Assembly: GCA_963402885.1 (NCBI GenBank)
Contig: OY727093.1
Location: forward strand, 14,501,501-14,565,500
DNA: 64,000 nt
Direction: 5' to 3'
Source of the DNA: Antedon bifida
Taxonomy: Eukaryota; Echinodermata; Crinoidea; Comatulida; Antedonidae
The notes under the pieces are model-generated. The model worked only from the letters and a program-made list of their open reading frames with translations. It ran no database searches and was not told the origin of the DNA. Positions 11,545-26,501 of the stretch are shown piece after piece (the stretch's first letter is position 1; the number at the start of each line of letters is the position of its first letter). Position numbers and translations under genes: made by a program.

Positions 11545-14167
11545 ACAGAAGGTTCGGGTAACCAATGTGTGCATAGGAGGTCTTCCGTTTTAGCGAGGAA
11601 AAAAGAACCCCCGGCAGATAGAGTATTGTGTATAATTTTACTGAATACAGCTCAATATTATTTCTTGATTTACATAATGTAACACACTATTGTTATAATA
11701 GTACTTATTGTTGTTATAATTGTTGTAATTATTTTATATTAATATTCTTATTGATTTAAATGATACGATCCGTCCGTAGCGTAAAGTTGTTTTTTAGAAG
11801 TAAAGACGACACCAGCAGCGAAGGTCACAGAAATGTCCTTCCTGTTAAAGTTTAAACTATCACTGGTTTCGGTGCATTAAAGAATATCGTATTTCTTGAA
11901 TATAATCCAACATTCTCTTTATCGTAATTGATTAATTAATTTAGGGCCATTTATACTAATACGTCATAGCATCAACAAACGTCTTAAGGTGTTTGTGTAA
12001 TTAAGGATGAAATGTTTAAACAGGGTTTTCAATACTAACATTACTTCCAGACACACTCAAGAGTAAGCTGGCCATGATTCTTTTCCGACTGCTGGCCACA
12101 CAGAAGAACTTTTGCTTTCCGCATTTCTTCTTTACTACCAACCAGGGAAGAGTGAAATTTACTCTTCTTTACTACCAACGTAGAAATAAGAAATGCATGT
12201 TGTAGTCTTACAAAAAAATTAAAACCAAATCAGAAATCAAATCTCTTATACCGCATCGTAATACAGAAAAATTGTATAATACATATAATGAAAGTAGTCA
12301 AATTAATGGTATAATAAAGAGATATTTGAATTACCGTACTGTAGATTGATAGAAGATACCGTAATCTGGTCTGGTTAACAAAATAACTGTGCTTGAATTC
12401 GAAATCCTCGTCGCCATGTTAAACAAAATAAAAACAGTCAGATTAGATACGGTATCATTAGAATTCAAGTCTTTTATTATTCTTTAAACGTGTTTTATTA
12501 TTTAAGCATTCTATGTTATCGTATACGTTCAAACTGAAAAAAATATAAGTATACGAACCAACAACCTGTAAATTGATATGAAAATTAGCTCAATACACCT
12601 ATATGCAAATGCACGTATTCACAAGTAACTGCAACTCACTACAAACCCCTATTCAGGAACACCCCTATTAGCCTAAAGGGCCGGGACACTCTGTTGGGTC
12701 CCGAAAGTGTCTCTGCAGTAATCACTTCGGTTTAATCCATGAAAGCTAATCTCCTTGCTAAAACTCTTGTATATCCCGTAACCACATGATATAAATAAGG
12801 CAATTATTTTCTTGATATCCATTTGTAAGGAGATAATTAGCCAATTGTTTGTCGTCTTGCTAAACAAGATTACTACGTGTAAACAAGAGATTGCCCAATA
12901 TCGATAGATTAAAATTCATGAAATAGCGTTGAATTATGCAATTTTACAGTTTATATCAATGACTCATAAGTCCTCGTAATATTCCAATAGTTTTTAATAT
13001 AATAATAATAATAGTTTTCAATCAAGTGTAATTTGTTTATAGATTATTAAACCCTTTAACAGCTTGTGTGATATGCCCGCGGGTCGGAGGATCATAATTA
13101 ACCCACTGTGAGATATGAATTAAGTAGGCCTCCTAAACAAGCCGACAACCAGAGCAGGCCTGTCACTGCTAACTCGGTGTTGTTGCAACAGGACCTACCT
13201 CAGTCTGACGTGCCTATTGTACGCTTTGCAATATAATCTGCGGTAAAAGTAAGTACCCACTAATTACGTAGTTAAGAGTTTTTCAGTTATTTATCGAAAC
13301 ACTTATCCGCTGATCGCTTAAGTAATTTTATTAAGTTAAGTTGTTGTTTTTACGTGGTAAACAGAAGTTTTGCTTCAATTTTCTTCTTTGTTCTTCATAG
13401 CCTACCTGGGGCACACAGAGCGTGAGATCTTCGTGTATTAACATGTGTAGGCAATGAGTTGACAGTGAGAGGTACTTAAAAATAGGTTCTTATTTCCGAA
13501 ATCTAGTCTGTTTTTGTTTTCATATTCTCAATTAAAGTTAATTTGTAAATCAAATACTATATATAGAGATCTTACAGTATACTGCAGTTAATTTTAATCA
13601 GAAACGTAGTTTATTTGTCGTATGATATTGCGTAGTAATTTAAGATTATAATTGCTCAAATTGTAGGTATCCCTACTAGTCACAGTATCCGATAGATTGT
13701 TGAGCACGACGTTAGATCGGGCGTCAGATAAATAATAGAAATGTAATTTTAGCTAAAATTAAATTGATATTTAGGCTACTTGTTTCATGACGGGGTAAAA
13801 AGAATACATAACCGAATCTTTTACCGGTTGTACAGATTGGAACTACAGTATGAATTGTATTTAAGATAAGCGGCTGCTCTGTGTTGTGAACTTCCAAATT
13901 AGATTGTATTTATTGTTTTACGTCGGTCGGACGAAATTGTATTCAATGTTCACGCCGACTTCTCTTCACGCGATGTCTGAATAACCAATTATACGTAAAC
14001 AATTGCTGTATTCATTCGCGCTTAATTTTTATCTACTGTTGTATAAATATTGTATTATTACATTTTTATTGATCCCAAGTGCTGTATAAACTAGAACCCC
14101 ATGATGATTGATATTCATTAGTAAATTTGTGTTGTAATAACTCTGCTTTACTCAATATAAATACTAC

Positions 14168-14335
14168 TTAATTCAGACAACTATTCTTAGAACTGAATCA
14201 CCTTTGTGTCAAAAATGAATATCGTAAAAATAAAAACCCACTAAAACATTGCCGAAGAACAGTATGCAACTAAATTCAGGTAACTATTCTTAGAACTGAA
14301 TTACCTTGTATCAAAATAAATCATCACTATAACAT
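14168..14335. repeat. Diverged direct duplication, about 100 bp period
   Basis: AACTATTCTTAGAACTGAAT appears twice, about 103 bases apart. Both copies are followed by ACCTT, GTATCAAAA-like and ACATTG-like words in the same order. This is a diverged two-copy tandem duplication. Confidence 0.6.
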
Positions 14336-17300
14336 TGTCGCAAAGTGTTACAAAAATAGGTATTGTTATAATCTTCTATAACGAATGGCTTGAAGCTCTT
14401 TAAAACTATGTTTATATTCTATTTATAGCAAAAAAATGTTTCTCTTTCGTTCGCCATTATAAAATGAATGTCAAGGTATATATCTACTATTCCACCTTCA
14501 CCTTATACTTCAAAGACCATTTTCAAATTTGTTTTAATATAGGAATTACAAGTATACCATCGTATTTGATTTTTCTATTTTGTTTTCTAAAAAAATTAAA
14601 TCATCTCATATTTTCAATTAGTATTACCGATACTGGGCGGACGGTTATAGGCCTATTTATTTGTATTTATTTTATTTTCAATCTTTCTACATAACCAAAA
14701 TAATGTAAAAGGGGTACAGTATTATGAAAAGTTTTCCTCATTTTGTCGTAGGCGTTACAAACAATACTAAAATACGTATAGGCCTAAATTCGTTTTCAAA
14801 TTGAACAGTCTAATATGTCAAATATGGGGCTATTACTACGTTACTCAGAATGTAACGGAAGTTGAAAATGATAAATAATGATGTAATAGTAAAGGTCATG
14901 AATGGATTTAATATGATTCAACATAAAAAACTAACATTAATCGGCTAGAATTATGTTCATGTCAATGGCAATGATAACAATTTAATATCAATCATGAGAA
15001 TCTGATATTGAAAAAGACAAATCCAGATTGAAAAATACACAAAAAGACATCTAATAACGAAAGTATGCATAAGTTGAAATAGTCCTTTATTCCGAAATAT
15101 GTTTAAAACCATGTAAATGAAATGATATTTGGATCGAGTGTCAGTGTGAAAGTGTCAGTCAGTGTTTGATATAAAAATGATGTTAAATGAAACAAAAGAT
15201 CTACCTACTAATGTACACCCGGTGTTTTTAATACCAGCAGAAGTACAATCTGTAGGAAATAATGTTGATGCCTATCTTATTTTATGAAAAACATTAGGAT
15301 GATTTCTTGTTTATCGATCGCCTGTAGCAATGACAAAACATTAATATCTGATCATAAATTCAATATAGTGTCACTGCGTCCAATTTTATTTTAATTACCC
15401 AATAAAACATTCCATAATTTTTGGGTATCGCGATTTATATCATTCACAAAATATAATCTGTGATAACAGGACAATGCTTTAGGATACAAGTGATTTTTTA
15501 ACGAATTTAATGATACTTGTATCGCACCGAACATTATGCCGTGAGTTGCAAGAAAACAGCGGGCGGCAGGATAAACACGTTCCATATGGATCAGTCTTAT
15601 CAACATTGGATATCGTATTCCAATTGAATTTTAAGAATATTTTTAGCATTTATTAAAACAATAAGGTTTATTTTGGGCATATTATATTGATTCCTGTATA
15701 AAGGACTACCCGCGACGTCAACATGTTTCAAATTACTTACAATATCTATTTTTTGTTTCTTTTCAAACCTTTTAAAAAGTAATGAGATGTTTATATCGTA
15801 GTGTTAGTTTTACTACGTGTGTGGTTACAGGATGGACAAGGACCAACTTATGGTTGGATTCGTGAAGGATGTTAACATTGTTGGAAGTGTCCGTTTTAAT
15901 TCACCACAAAGCCAAATGGTCAAATAATTATGACACATTTCACAAGAAATTTCTTGGGATTGAGTACAAAAAAGACCTATAACTATAAACACATTCAAGG
16001 TAATTATTTGAATTGAATTTATTTATATCAAAATAATTAGGCCTATACATAATATAAACAATGTGGGTTCGGGCTAATTACGAGTTAGTTCAGATAATGT
16101 TAAGTTAGTACATTTTTAAAAAATGATTGCTAATTGTGTTACTATTATGAACCTAACGTGGGTGGTTGTAACTGCCAGCTGAATTGATTGTGGATCATTA
16201 GACTTGCCATTCTACTCACAGTCTGCATTGAATTTAATTTCCCTGTTGGACACATTCATTTCAAAATTTTACTAATTTTGTATGTACTTGATCATATTAT
16301 TAATTCAATACAACTAAACATTTATTCTTTCAATTTCAATACAGAAAAAAATATAAATAGACATAATTGAAAGGGTGGGTCAAAACGTGAAAAACAGTTA
16401 GAACAGAAAAGCATAATACAAAATATCTACATATTTATAAACCCAAAGGCAAATAACTGAAAAAAATTACGATGCTGTGGGTATCAGTGGAGATACAAAA
16501 TAAAATAACCAAAGAGCTAAATCAAAACGATAAAGTAAAACAGGCAGAAAAAGAAGCAGAGCTTTCGCGTAACACCAGCCCTTCAAGTGAGAGTGCTTGG
16601 ATTTTTTTGGGGGAAATTGAGAATACATGAAGCAGACAAGCGCTGCCTGGGTGGACTAGAATAAAAGAAATAAAAACAAAGGAGGCACATATATATATAA
16701 ATATATTATTTGAACGAGATTATTATTTTAGAAAATATTATCTCATTACGACAGTATTTACGCCAGACGGCCAACTAGAACAAGGGCGATATGACGTTAC
16801 TGTATTGAATACCGTGTCATTATCCAAATTAGAACTTGTTAGACACTGCAGACCATCCTCATGGTCGCGTGTCAAGCTAAAAGGTCTGTTTGTGACGTAT
16901 AATGCATTCTGAAGTCAAAAGGATTTTATCTTATCGCAACTCGATACAAATTATTACGATTATTCATATTAAAACAGTAGGCTTATACCAGTTTTGTTTG
17001 TAATTGAGTTTAATATAATTATTATATCGTCGGTGCACCGTGGTGCATTCCGGTGTAATTAACTAGCCTATAATTGATTTATATATTGTTTATTATCGGA
17101 ACCATAATCAATAACGATACATTTTGACTTTTTAAAATAAAATAGATTCGAAACATCGACGCAAAAGAGTACTGATATTTTCCTTATTTATGGTTCACTG
17201 GGTTCAAAATGTTGAGTTAACATTTTGTGACATAATGACCTGAATAGAAAAAATTAGGTCATGTTTTCAATTCAATGACTAATTTTTTAATGTCTGAGTT

Positions 17301-20300
17301 TGCCATTCGGTCAATATCTATATGGAATTACTAAATATTGTAGGTATTATAAACAATTTTAATGAATTAATTAATGTCTGAATAACAAATTAGCATATGT
17401 TAGAATGTCGATGTTGATACAAATTGTGTGCTGGTTGTGTTTTGATCAAACTTCAATTCGTATCTCAATTGTCCTGTTTTCCCGCGTAAAACAGCGGTAC
17501 AAGCACATTTGCAAAAGAATCAATTAATTTAAATGAAGTAGGCCTATACTTTTTAAAAGTGTTACATGAACTATTGTGTACATGTTTACATTTTTAGGAG
17601 ATCATTGCTAATTGATTGACATTATGTGATTACAGTGTGTTCAGTAAAAATAGGATTAAGACATCGCCTCCTCAAGCCAAGTCGATTAAAAAGAGACGGA
17701 CAATTAGCCATCATTAAAACTACCACAAAAACAACTTTGTTATTTTTTTTTCTCACCTTTTCACGCTCAAAACAAGAACACAACACAAACCATAGTAAGT
17801 ACAGTTAGGCTTATTTGAGTGACGCTTTTCGGATCTTTTAAGATATTTTAAGTTTGATGTTAACATAATATACCAGGTAAAAGGTTTTACGACCACTTCT
17901 AAAACCATGGATCTATGAATGATATATAGAATAATCGTATCTTTAGAATGGGATCAATTTGTTTAGACATGCGGTCAGTATTACAAAACTAGTTTTATTG
18001 GGTACTATATGGGTTGATTCTATAATTATTCTACAGACACAGACATTTAGGATTTAAGTTTATGTATCGTACCTTAATTGCTTAATTAAAGGAAACACTA
18101 ATAACCGATGGGGAACTGAAACTCTCGCATATCATAGGCATTCCTCGCACATCTTGTCGTCTGGAGAGCGCCCCCTGTTTAGATCTGAGCTATATGCCTA
18201 ATTCCTTTTAACGTACAAATTTCAAAATTATTTTGCTTGCATATATAAACATTATACAATTGTGAACTTAAACCTACAACTAGTGGACTTTCTATTAGCC
18301 TTTGGATCAGAATTTGAAAGGTTAGAACGCAGGATGAAGTTGCGGTGTAATTACGCGACAAACAAATAAAACATACCACATAAAACGACTTTAGTGGTTG
18401 TATTTGGCAAGGGTTTTTACATATTTTGAATAATACTTTTTCGAATGACAATACTTTCAGGTGTAATGATTTGGGGTGTACGTGTACATTTAAAGTGCCC
18501 AATACGGGTGGCCTCTTTGATCAAGTATACCTAAAACAGAATATAAAGACATTTTTATCATACTTATAACACAATAAATCTGTAGTCGACAAATAAATCA
18601 TCAATCATTCTTTGTTGTCAGAAAAAGCTCCGTGATCTGAAACGGGAAAATGTTCCGTGGCCGACTTCTATAATACCTGGAATCGATATCAGTTTATACC
18701 GAGTGCAACGTATATGGCCTACACATTTGTGTTTCCATTCCCAGGCATGGACCTTAACCAATAGTTCAAATTCTATTTTTTAAATAATGGAGGATTCGAA
18801 CTCGTAATCCTTCAAAATAATGTCAGAATTAATATGCGCGAGTGTGAACTAAATTCTACACTGAGTACCCATTGAACCGAACTGCGGAACTTGTTATTTA
18901 TTATTTCTAATTAATTTGGCAAAAAAACTATTCTCAAATTTCATTGGAAGATACCCATTGCCACGCTCACCGCCTTGCTGACCAATACTCACATCTATTT
19001 TAATTGTTGAGACTCTCTCACTCTTTTCGAATTCTTCACAAATCAGATTTGACGTTTCAATGAATAGAGGTTAGTGTTAGTTTTCTCATTTTTACTAATT
19101 TAGAAAAACAAGTAGTACCAAACTGTGTTTAAACTATGAAGCTTGCATACAGACCAACAATTTATTTTTAGTATAGTGATTTATATAATAGGTGAGAATT
19201 AGGTTTTTATACTATATATTAAACAATTACCGTGCAGTTTATACTGGATTATTTAATCCATGCTCACTACTTATATTTTCGGAGAGCATGTTTTAATGAG
19301 TGGACCCGCACCCCCAAGTGTCATTGCCCTTCGTGGTTTTATCTAACACTGTATCATGAGTGTCCATATAAATACTCGATCCCATTTATATATTCAAACG
19401 GTGTAAGTTTTAGTTTTTACTCACTGCTAAATTTCTATTTAAAATGGTTATGTTTGGACTCAGTGTCCACCGCTGAATCATTTGCCTAGTCATCCCTTGT
19501 CAAGAATATAAAGCCGTAAGACTCATTATACCGTATTGATCGTTCTTATGTCGATACTCAAACTGCAAACGTCGTGTACAAAAATCCTGAAATCATCTCA
19601 TCAGGGAGTGAGATTATGATACATTATTATATCCAAATTAGTAAAAGCCAACATTAGACATTTTTTTAATTGTAATAATGTACCACATGATCAGGATCAA
19701 CATTATCGAAGAGGTAACGTTTAAAAAGTAACAAGAATTCGTGTTATATAAAGAGCCTTTTTTACACAATCTGTATCATGACTTGTTCATGACTTGTTTA
19801 CACGTTTTACACAGTAGGGCCTACTTGTTTTTATGTAATAATGAAGGAATTCCATTGATTGGATAGATAATTGGCAATCGAAATTGACCATGTATTGTTC
19901 GTTTGTTCGTTTAATCTCCCACGGTATTTATATGGAACAATGGTATTTGTTCTGTTTTCGTATTTTGTAACTATCTATTTCTAATGCCATGGTTTAATTA
20001 GCATGTTGTTGCTTATGTCTTTATAACACTTGACCATTACCCTTTTAATTTCGAAATATACACTGAATTTTGGTAACTGTTTCCCAATGAACAATAACAA
20101 ATAACATTTAATTGAAGTCGATTTAGCATGCGATAGGCCTAATAGTTTTGGAAACAGACATGTCAGCTTTGTGTGTTGTAAAAGTATCATGTTATAAGAA
20201 TTTCAAAACTGCATACTAATGTACTGAAATGTTGACTTGATGTAGACTTTATCCTAACATTTACATCGACATTAATAACGATTCACATTACTTAACCTTA

Positions 20301-23300
20301 TAGTCTATGTCAGTGACAGCAATCGTTTGTGATTAAAAGTTTAAAATTCATACTACTTTCTTGGTCTAGACTGCACTTCTATAGAGTGATAGTGATGGAT
20401 ACATTTTAGATAAATGAGGGGAAACTTTCATATATTGCTTCTAAAGTCTAAAAGACTACGGACGTGAAGCTTGGACCAGGGATCGACGGGGGTTCGATAA
20501 GCAGCGAGATGCGCTTAATTGTTACTGGTACTGTAGGCCTAGATGAACGTCAACAAAAAAAAGCTTTACCAAATCGTAATTGACACAAATATGTTATTAT
20601 AATACGGATCTTATAAACATTATTATGTTGTTTTTTTTTCATTATAAAATTTAGAATTTGCGTTCATAGATTGGATTTTGAAAATTATCTGTTTGTAATT
20701 TAAATTCGGACACGCAAACGTCATTAAATACGTAGACTAATATTGTATATTAAATCATGAATAAGCCATGGATTATATAAACGTGACGCAAAAGAATTAA
20801 TTGATATAGTTGCTAATGACCCACTAATTACTAAGTCGTCCCCAGAAATATAAATGCTGCAGCAAGGATAGTGCCGATGGGAACGCCAGACATATTCATT
20901 AGAGTACTTGGACACAATTACGATGACCAACTCGCGTACGTACCTTGCCTAGAGGCGCTTCCTTGAACCACCAGGATAGCATGATGAGTCCAGAACACCC
21001 AAGATAAAAAGATTATGTTGTCAATAACAAATTCAAAGTCTACAGCAGTATGACTTTAGCCTTTGAACTCATTGTCTTAGAAATACCAGGGATGCTGCTG
21101 TTTGTAAAGTAGGTGTGTAGGTGAGATGAAATTACCCCCAGGATATTTAGACTATTAGCTTTCATAACTTGAACTTGAATTGAATCATAAACCAAAATGG
21201 ATAGCAGAAAAAGAGACGATGTCTACAAACAGGTTCACTTTTAGGTTAAAGTGTAATATTGTTAATATACCACCTACCTATCTCTTCGGGCCCTTTATGG
21301 CTGCACATTTTTAATTTAAATGGTTAATATATAAAATATTATTATAGGCGAAGAATAACGATACAATGTCTTTTTAAACCGAATTACATAATATAGGCCT
21401 ACGTAATATACATTGTAATGGAAACAAAACATGCAATCGTCATCGATGTCTCCATTAATACAATCACTTTTATCATTATCATTGTTCATCGTCATTGTCG
21501 TCATCATTCAATAGTATTGATATTAAGAATATAATTTGCTATGTTCTACATAATTTGATTTTCTCGAGTTTAACTTTTAGATAAATTTTAAATGTTAATG
21601 TACACCTTTCATTGGGTTTCCCATCATATCTCGTAAAGCAAACGCCTATCTGGCAATATTTGTCCGGTAATATTTCACACTTTAACAACGAATTGCAACC
21701 ACAACAGGGCCATTCATAAGTTGAATTTAGGAGAACTGTTGAAACACTTGTTGGCCATTCGACAACATTGCACAAATCAATTGACATGGGACGTCTACTG
21801 AGTAACCAGTCAAAGGTGAACTATTTCAGATGTTTTAACACTTGAGACAACGCCTCCACGTGCTTACACAAATTACGTCTGTCATGTATCACATTATTAT
21901 ACCATTTTATATTTGTGTAACTAAATCAAATATTTTCTTTGGATATAAATATAAAAGTGTAAATGGCCCACATATTATAATATGTTAATTCAATTTTCAT
22001 TTTTGACGTCTGTCATCACAATCATTAACACAAAAATACATCATCGACAGCTTAGTTAAACCATGGAAGAATGATTTAAGTCCCTATGCTTAAACAATAT
22101 CATGATGTCTCGCCCAGCTCCTCGTCCGGGCCACCTCTACTACTATAACAACATTTAAATCAATTCCAACTCTCAAAAGTACTTTTTGTCAAAATAAACC
22201 TTGTGAAGAACATTCGCAAGGGAAACGTAATAATATAATAACACATTGATATTAAGATAAACGTCACTCTATTATTAGGTCTACATTATTATACACGTAG
22301 ATGAACATGCACTTTAAACTAAATATATATTTTAGTTTTGGCACGATATGTAAGCGTAATGGTTTAATGTGTGCACTGTGAATAGCAGGAAATGGGAGTT
22401 TAGAATGGTATTATTAAGGCAATGTGCTACTCACCAAGTTGACTTGCACGTTACTCGAGGATTTCCTTAAACTGACATAAATTGGGAATAAAGAGTGATG
22501 ATTCAAGTTTTAAATAAGTCATCGTACTGTTTCATATTGAAAACAAAAATTAAGATATCTTAAATGGCGAACATGTAAATATATAAAGACATTACGCTTC
22601 TGTTTTCAGTAGTAAGCACGTCAACAAAATACAAAACTGTTTATTGAACCTTATAGCCTTATACAGGCGTCATATGTGATACAATAAGACACTGTATTAC
22701 CTAATCAGGTATGGTAGTACTGTTTGAGTATCCAAAACTTAAAATTAATATTATGCAATTTATAAATGATTGTGCACGAAAGTTGCTGGAGTACATTCCT
22801 CACTTTACGCTCCATTCTCAACAACATGCTGTAACAATTCAATCGGGGAAAGCCAGTTTACCACCAATACTTGATAAATTAATTTGTGTCGGTTAGAAGA
22901 AATGCCGATGAAATACCAACAGATCCCATGTGCCCTATTTAACCTAACTCCAAAATACATAACAAACATTGACTCAAAACGGAAAGTATTTGTTTCCTGA
23001 ATAATTAATTTTAATAATTACTGCCCTATTAGCTTTTGTAGTTCATTACATAAAGTCCTAAAGCATAATTTCCACATACAGCTGTATATTGTGGTTTAAT
23101 AATAATGTAAAGGCTACATTAAATTGAGAAATATTCCTTCAACCTTTATGTAATAGGTCTATGCATTTTAATAACAATTAGAATATTTTTAAGCGTGTGT
23201 TTTTGTTGTTTTTTTGTACTGAGTCTTCCCTGAATTTAACAAACAATCCCCTCCCCATTTTATAGGTTTCATAATACGTCCATTGAGAATTTATAGAGGA

Positions 23301-26134
23301 ACAAACTTTACTACCGCATTCGGTTCTTTCGTTGTTTTTTTTAAGAAAGAAAAAATGTTTAATGGTTTGCCCCGTTTCACCTGTAGCATGCATTAGGCCC
23401 TGTATAGATATATTTTAAGTGTATAGTTGGAGAAATCTCTAGGGCGAAGATTGCTTCTCTACCGCGTTGAACTATTGCGATGAATTAATTGTTTTAATTG
23501 GTTTATTTCAAGCCCAGACTGGCTTAAATTAAACAGCTGTACTAAGGAAATACATCAGTTAAGAACGCCTTTTTTGTTTAATAAAGAAAGATAAGGTTTT
23601 CTTATGCAGCTTTTCGTTCATACGGGATATTGTCTATATAGCCTAATGATTTTTAAAATGGAAAGTTCCCAATGTGCTTTGCTTTGCAAGTTTTTTCTCT
23701 ATCGTTAAGCCTAAAATCAATAGTGAGTTACGGGTGAATTATTTTCGGAACATAATACCACTCACCCGTACATTGCAAACTTTCAACATTTGGACAACAT
23801 GTCTAGAGAGAAATTGTTTGGATGGATGCTTGATTAAAAAAGGTTTTTGTATAATTATTACAATATTTAGGACTCTAATAACAAAGTTACAGCCTAAAAA
23901 TATATCTATAAGAAATAATGCAAAATTGGAATACTTTAGAATACTTTGCAAATTATGTAGACCCAATAAATGGTCGTTTGATGCATTCAGACCTGGAATT
24001 CAAGGGAACCTTTATTACATTTATGTTCAACTTCTACCTATATATTAATTGACACTATGACATTATATTATTATCATTTGTGATGGTCGTAATACAAGGT
24101 GTATCTTCTCATTGACTCCAATTTGTTATTCAACAGGTTTTTTGGCAATCTGACATTTGCGTTTGATTTCTAAGGTCTATAATCAGTTTTTGCAGACCCT
24201 TTCATTCGGTATAGGTTATTGCACTGCAGACCTGCTACCTATACGACTTATCGTATGGCCCCCCTATTCTTGATGAATGTTTCTACGAAATATGTTTACC
24301 ATTCTACTTAGATACCGTACTGAGACCAAACGAATATATAGAATCACTTTATGGGCGATCAACATGTGGGAATAATATTATCACATAAGCTAACAACAGT
24401 TATACAAACACTTTTCTTAGAATTAGTTATTTGATACGTAGAAACTATAAAATCAATTCATATTTTAATTATAACGAGATCTATAACCCTGGTGCCTGTT
24501 TTGAGCCATACTAAACAACCTGCATATGCAGAAAGAGGCTCAATTACCTACCCTAAAATGCTAAAAATAATTTTCTCTTTTAGCCATGAAATGTATGTAA
24601 ACATTTTAAATTATTTCTCTGTTTCAGTCAAAACTATAATTAAAGTATTAAGTTATTCTGTGGTTTATCAAAGGTACAAGCGAAATAGTGCATTATGAGG
24701 GGTATGTGACCCATAACTGCTTAACCCAGCGAATATTTTCCATGGAGCTCATATTCCAAAAAAACAATTTCTTATCGTATCAAATATTATTATAATTAAA
24801 CATTGTTGCAATTGCGACAGGTGTGGGAGTCGCCGGTGAAAAGTGACCCAATTCCATTCGTTGGAAATTAATGATAATTAATGCCATTGGTAAATGGCTG
24901 TAGATCAACCGGTGTTATATAGGTACCTCTTAATCAGATCGAAACATCGAAAATCAAACACTGTGTTTACATTAAGATTATTATTTTTGTTGATTATAAA
25001 TTGCTACTTCCATTTACATATCTCAGCCAAAATATAAACAAGCTGTTGTTAGATATGCGTATAATTAATTACATTAAAGTATAGGCCTATATAAATTAGA
25101 TTCAATCGTTCGACGAAATAATAATTTCCTTTCTTTATTGAGTTGATAATTCGAGATAAAACCTTGAGGGAGACAAACAATTAACAATTGCTGTGCCGAT
25201 TAGTACAAGTATAATATCGCTTGGTAACACTCCATCCAACATGTACGGTTATGTACCGTCCTCTCCACAAACACGTTTGGCAATTACAGATTTGTCCACT
25301 GTTATGTGATATAAAGACCACTAATTGAAAAATTGCCAAAATCAATAGAAGTTTTTTTGAAGAATTATTAATCGTATATCAAAGGATAGCCACCGTGTAG
25401 GTAAGGTAAAGGCGCGTTAATTGAGTTAATATATCATTAAAAAGTATTTGTTGTAGTAGCTAGAACAGTTAAAAGTTATCACATGTAAGTTTAGCTTCTA
25501 TTCAATAAACTTGTCATATATTCCCATGGGACTTATGAAATTGATTTTAATACATGTGTCCATGATAAAAACAATAATAATTGATATTTAAAACAAGAGT
25601 GTATTGGCCTTTTCTTTAAATGTTCACTTCTGATTGTTATTTATTTATAATAATAATCTATAACAATATTATATTGTTAAAGATTATTGTAGTATCAATA
25701 TTATAATTGTCTATATCACCGGTTTGATGTGATAAGTTAAAAAAAAACACCTCATATATTAATTATACATTTTGGAGAAAGAAAAAGAATAGTACCGTAC
25801 TGTATGCCTAAATAGCCTCAAATATTAACGGTATGAACGCTTACCATCACTTTTTAAAAAACAATATGACATACTGTACATTGAAACTGTTTGATTTATC
25901 CATGTGGAAGGTAAGACCTACTACGGCGGTGAGAAAGACGCTACATTTTATGCGGTGTATCTTTGAGGTTAATTATTTTATATAAAACATTCCTAATCGT
26001 TCAAAATCAAATTATGATACAATTCAATGGATTGAAAACAATTGGTACCTGACGAGAGAAAAATGCCTAAGAATTGTGTCACGTTAAAAAAAAAGTGTCT
26101 TGAGAAATTTACAGATACTCACGCGAGCCTCTGA

Positions 26135-26214
26135 CCAATCAAATCACTCAGCCAATCACGTCACTAAGCTGTGCATGCTTATTTGGTACTTCCCCTTTTG
26201 TTAGCTATATAAAT
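26135..26214 (+). promoter_or_regulatory. Proximal promoter of the insulin-like peptide gene
   Basis: Two CCAAT boxes (26,135-26,139 and 26,152-26,156) are followed at once by CACGTCAC (26,157-26,164), the reverse of the TGACGTG half-CRE. TATATAAAT follows at about 26,206-26,214. The start codon lies about 115 bases past the TATA box. Clustering and order fit a classical NF-Y, CREB/ATF and TATA promoter. The transcription start would fall near 26,235-26,245. Confidence 0.6.
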
Positions 26215-26326
26215 GAAAAACTTGTATTTGAATTAATTATTTTGTGGCTTAAGACTTATGTGGGCACACCGGTGAATGTTATTGCATTATTAGTGGTATT
26301 ATTTATTTCGAATTACAGATATTAGC

Positions 26327-26501
26327 ATGGGATTACTTACATACTTAGCTATTTTTGTGGTGCTGATTTGTGGAGTACACTTACGAAGTATCGATTCTAA
26401 TCCAAAATATGCTCGTTACTGCGGGGCAGATCTTGCTAGTGAACTACAGAGGAGATGTCGGTCGCAGGGCTACAACGGTCCACAACAAAACTCACCTTTG
26501 T
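26327..26501 (+). CDS. Insulin-like peptide exon 1 (signal peptide and B domain)
   Basis: Codes for residues 1-58 plus one base. The donor is T then GTAAGTAG at 26,502. Without splicing the frame would stop two codons later, which supports the intron. An overlapping frame from 26,370 is a shadow. Confidence 0.9.

Larger units (their letters stand above)
9077..26130. other. Long gene-poor interval upstream of the insulin-like peptide gene
   Basis: Seventeen kilobases of AT-rich DNA in which no exon is supported. Open frames are short, lack splice context and mostly overlap others on the opposite strand. It contains a possible TATA promoter at 11.5 kb, a diverged direct duplication at 14.2 kb, a weak tRNA-like match near 18.8 kb, and many copies of TAGGCCTA. 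A strong donor (AAAA then GTAAGTA) near 13,247 follows a GC-richer stretch from 13,140 and could end a non-coding exon. Confidence 0.4.

Noticed and set aside
18783-18893. tRNA-like match on the minus strand (GAGTTCGAATCC and GGTTCAATGGG)
   Set aside because: The two boxes are too far apart for a tRNA gene and no SINE body or tail is visible; at best a decayed remnant.
23674-24048. Longest plus-strand frame of the gene-poor interval (124 codons)
   Set aside because: No recognisable domain or splice context, an opposite-strand frame covers the same bases, and the composition is that of the surrounding AT-rich DNA.
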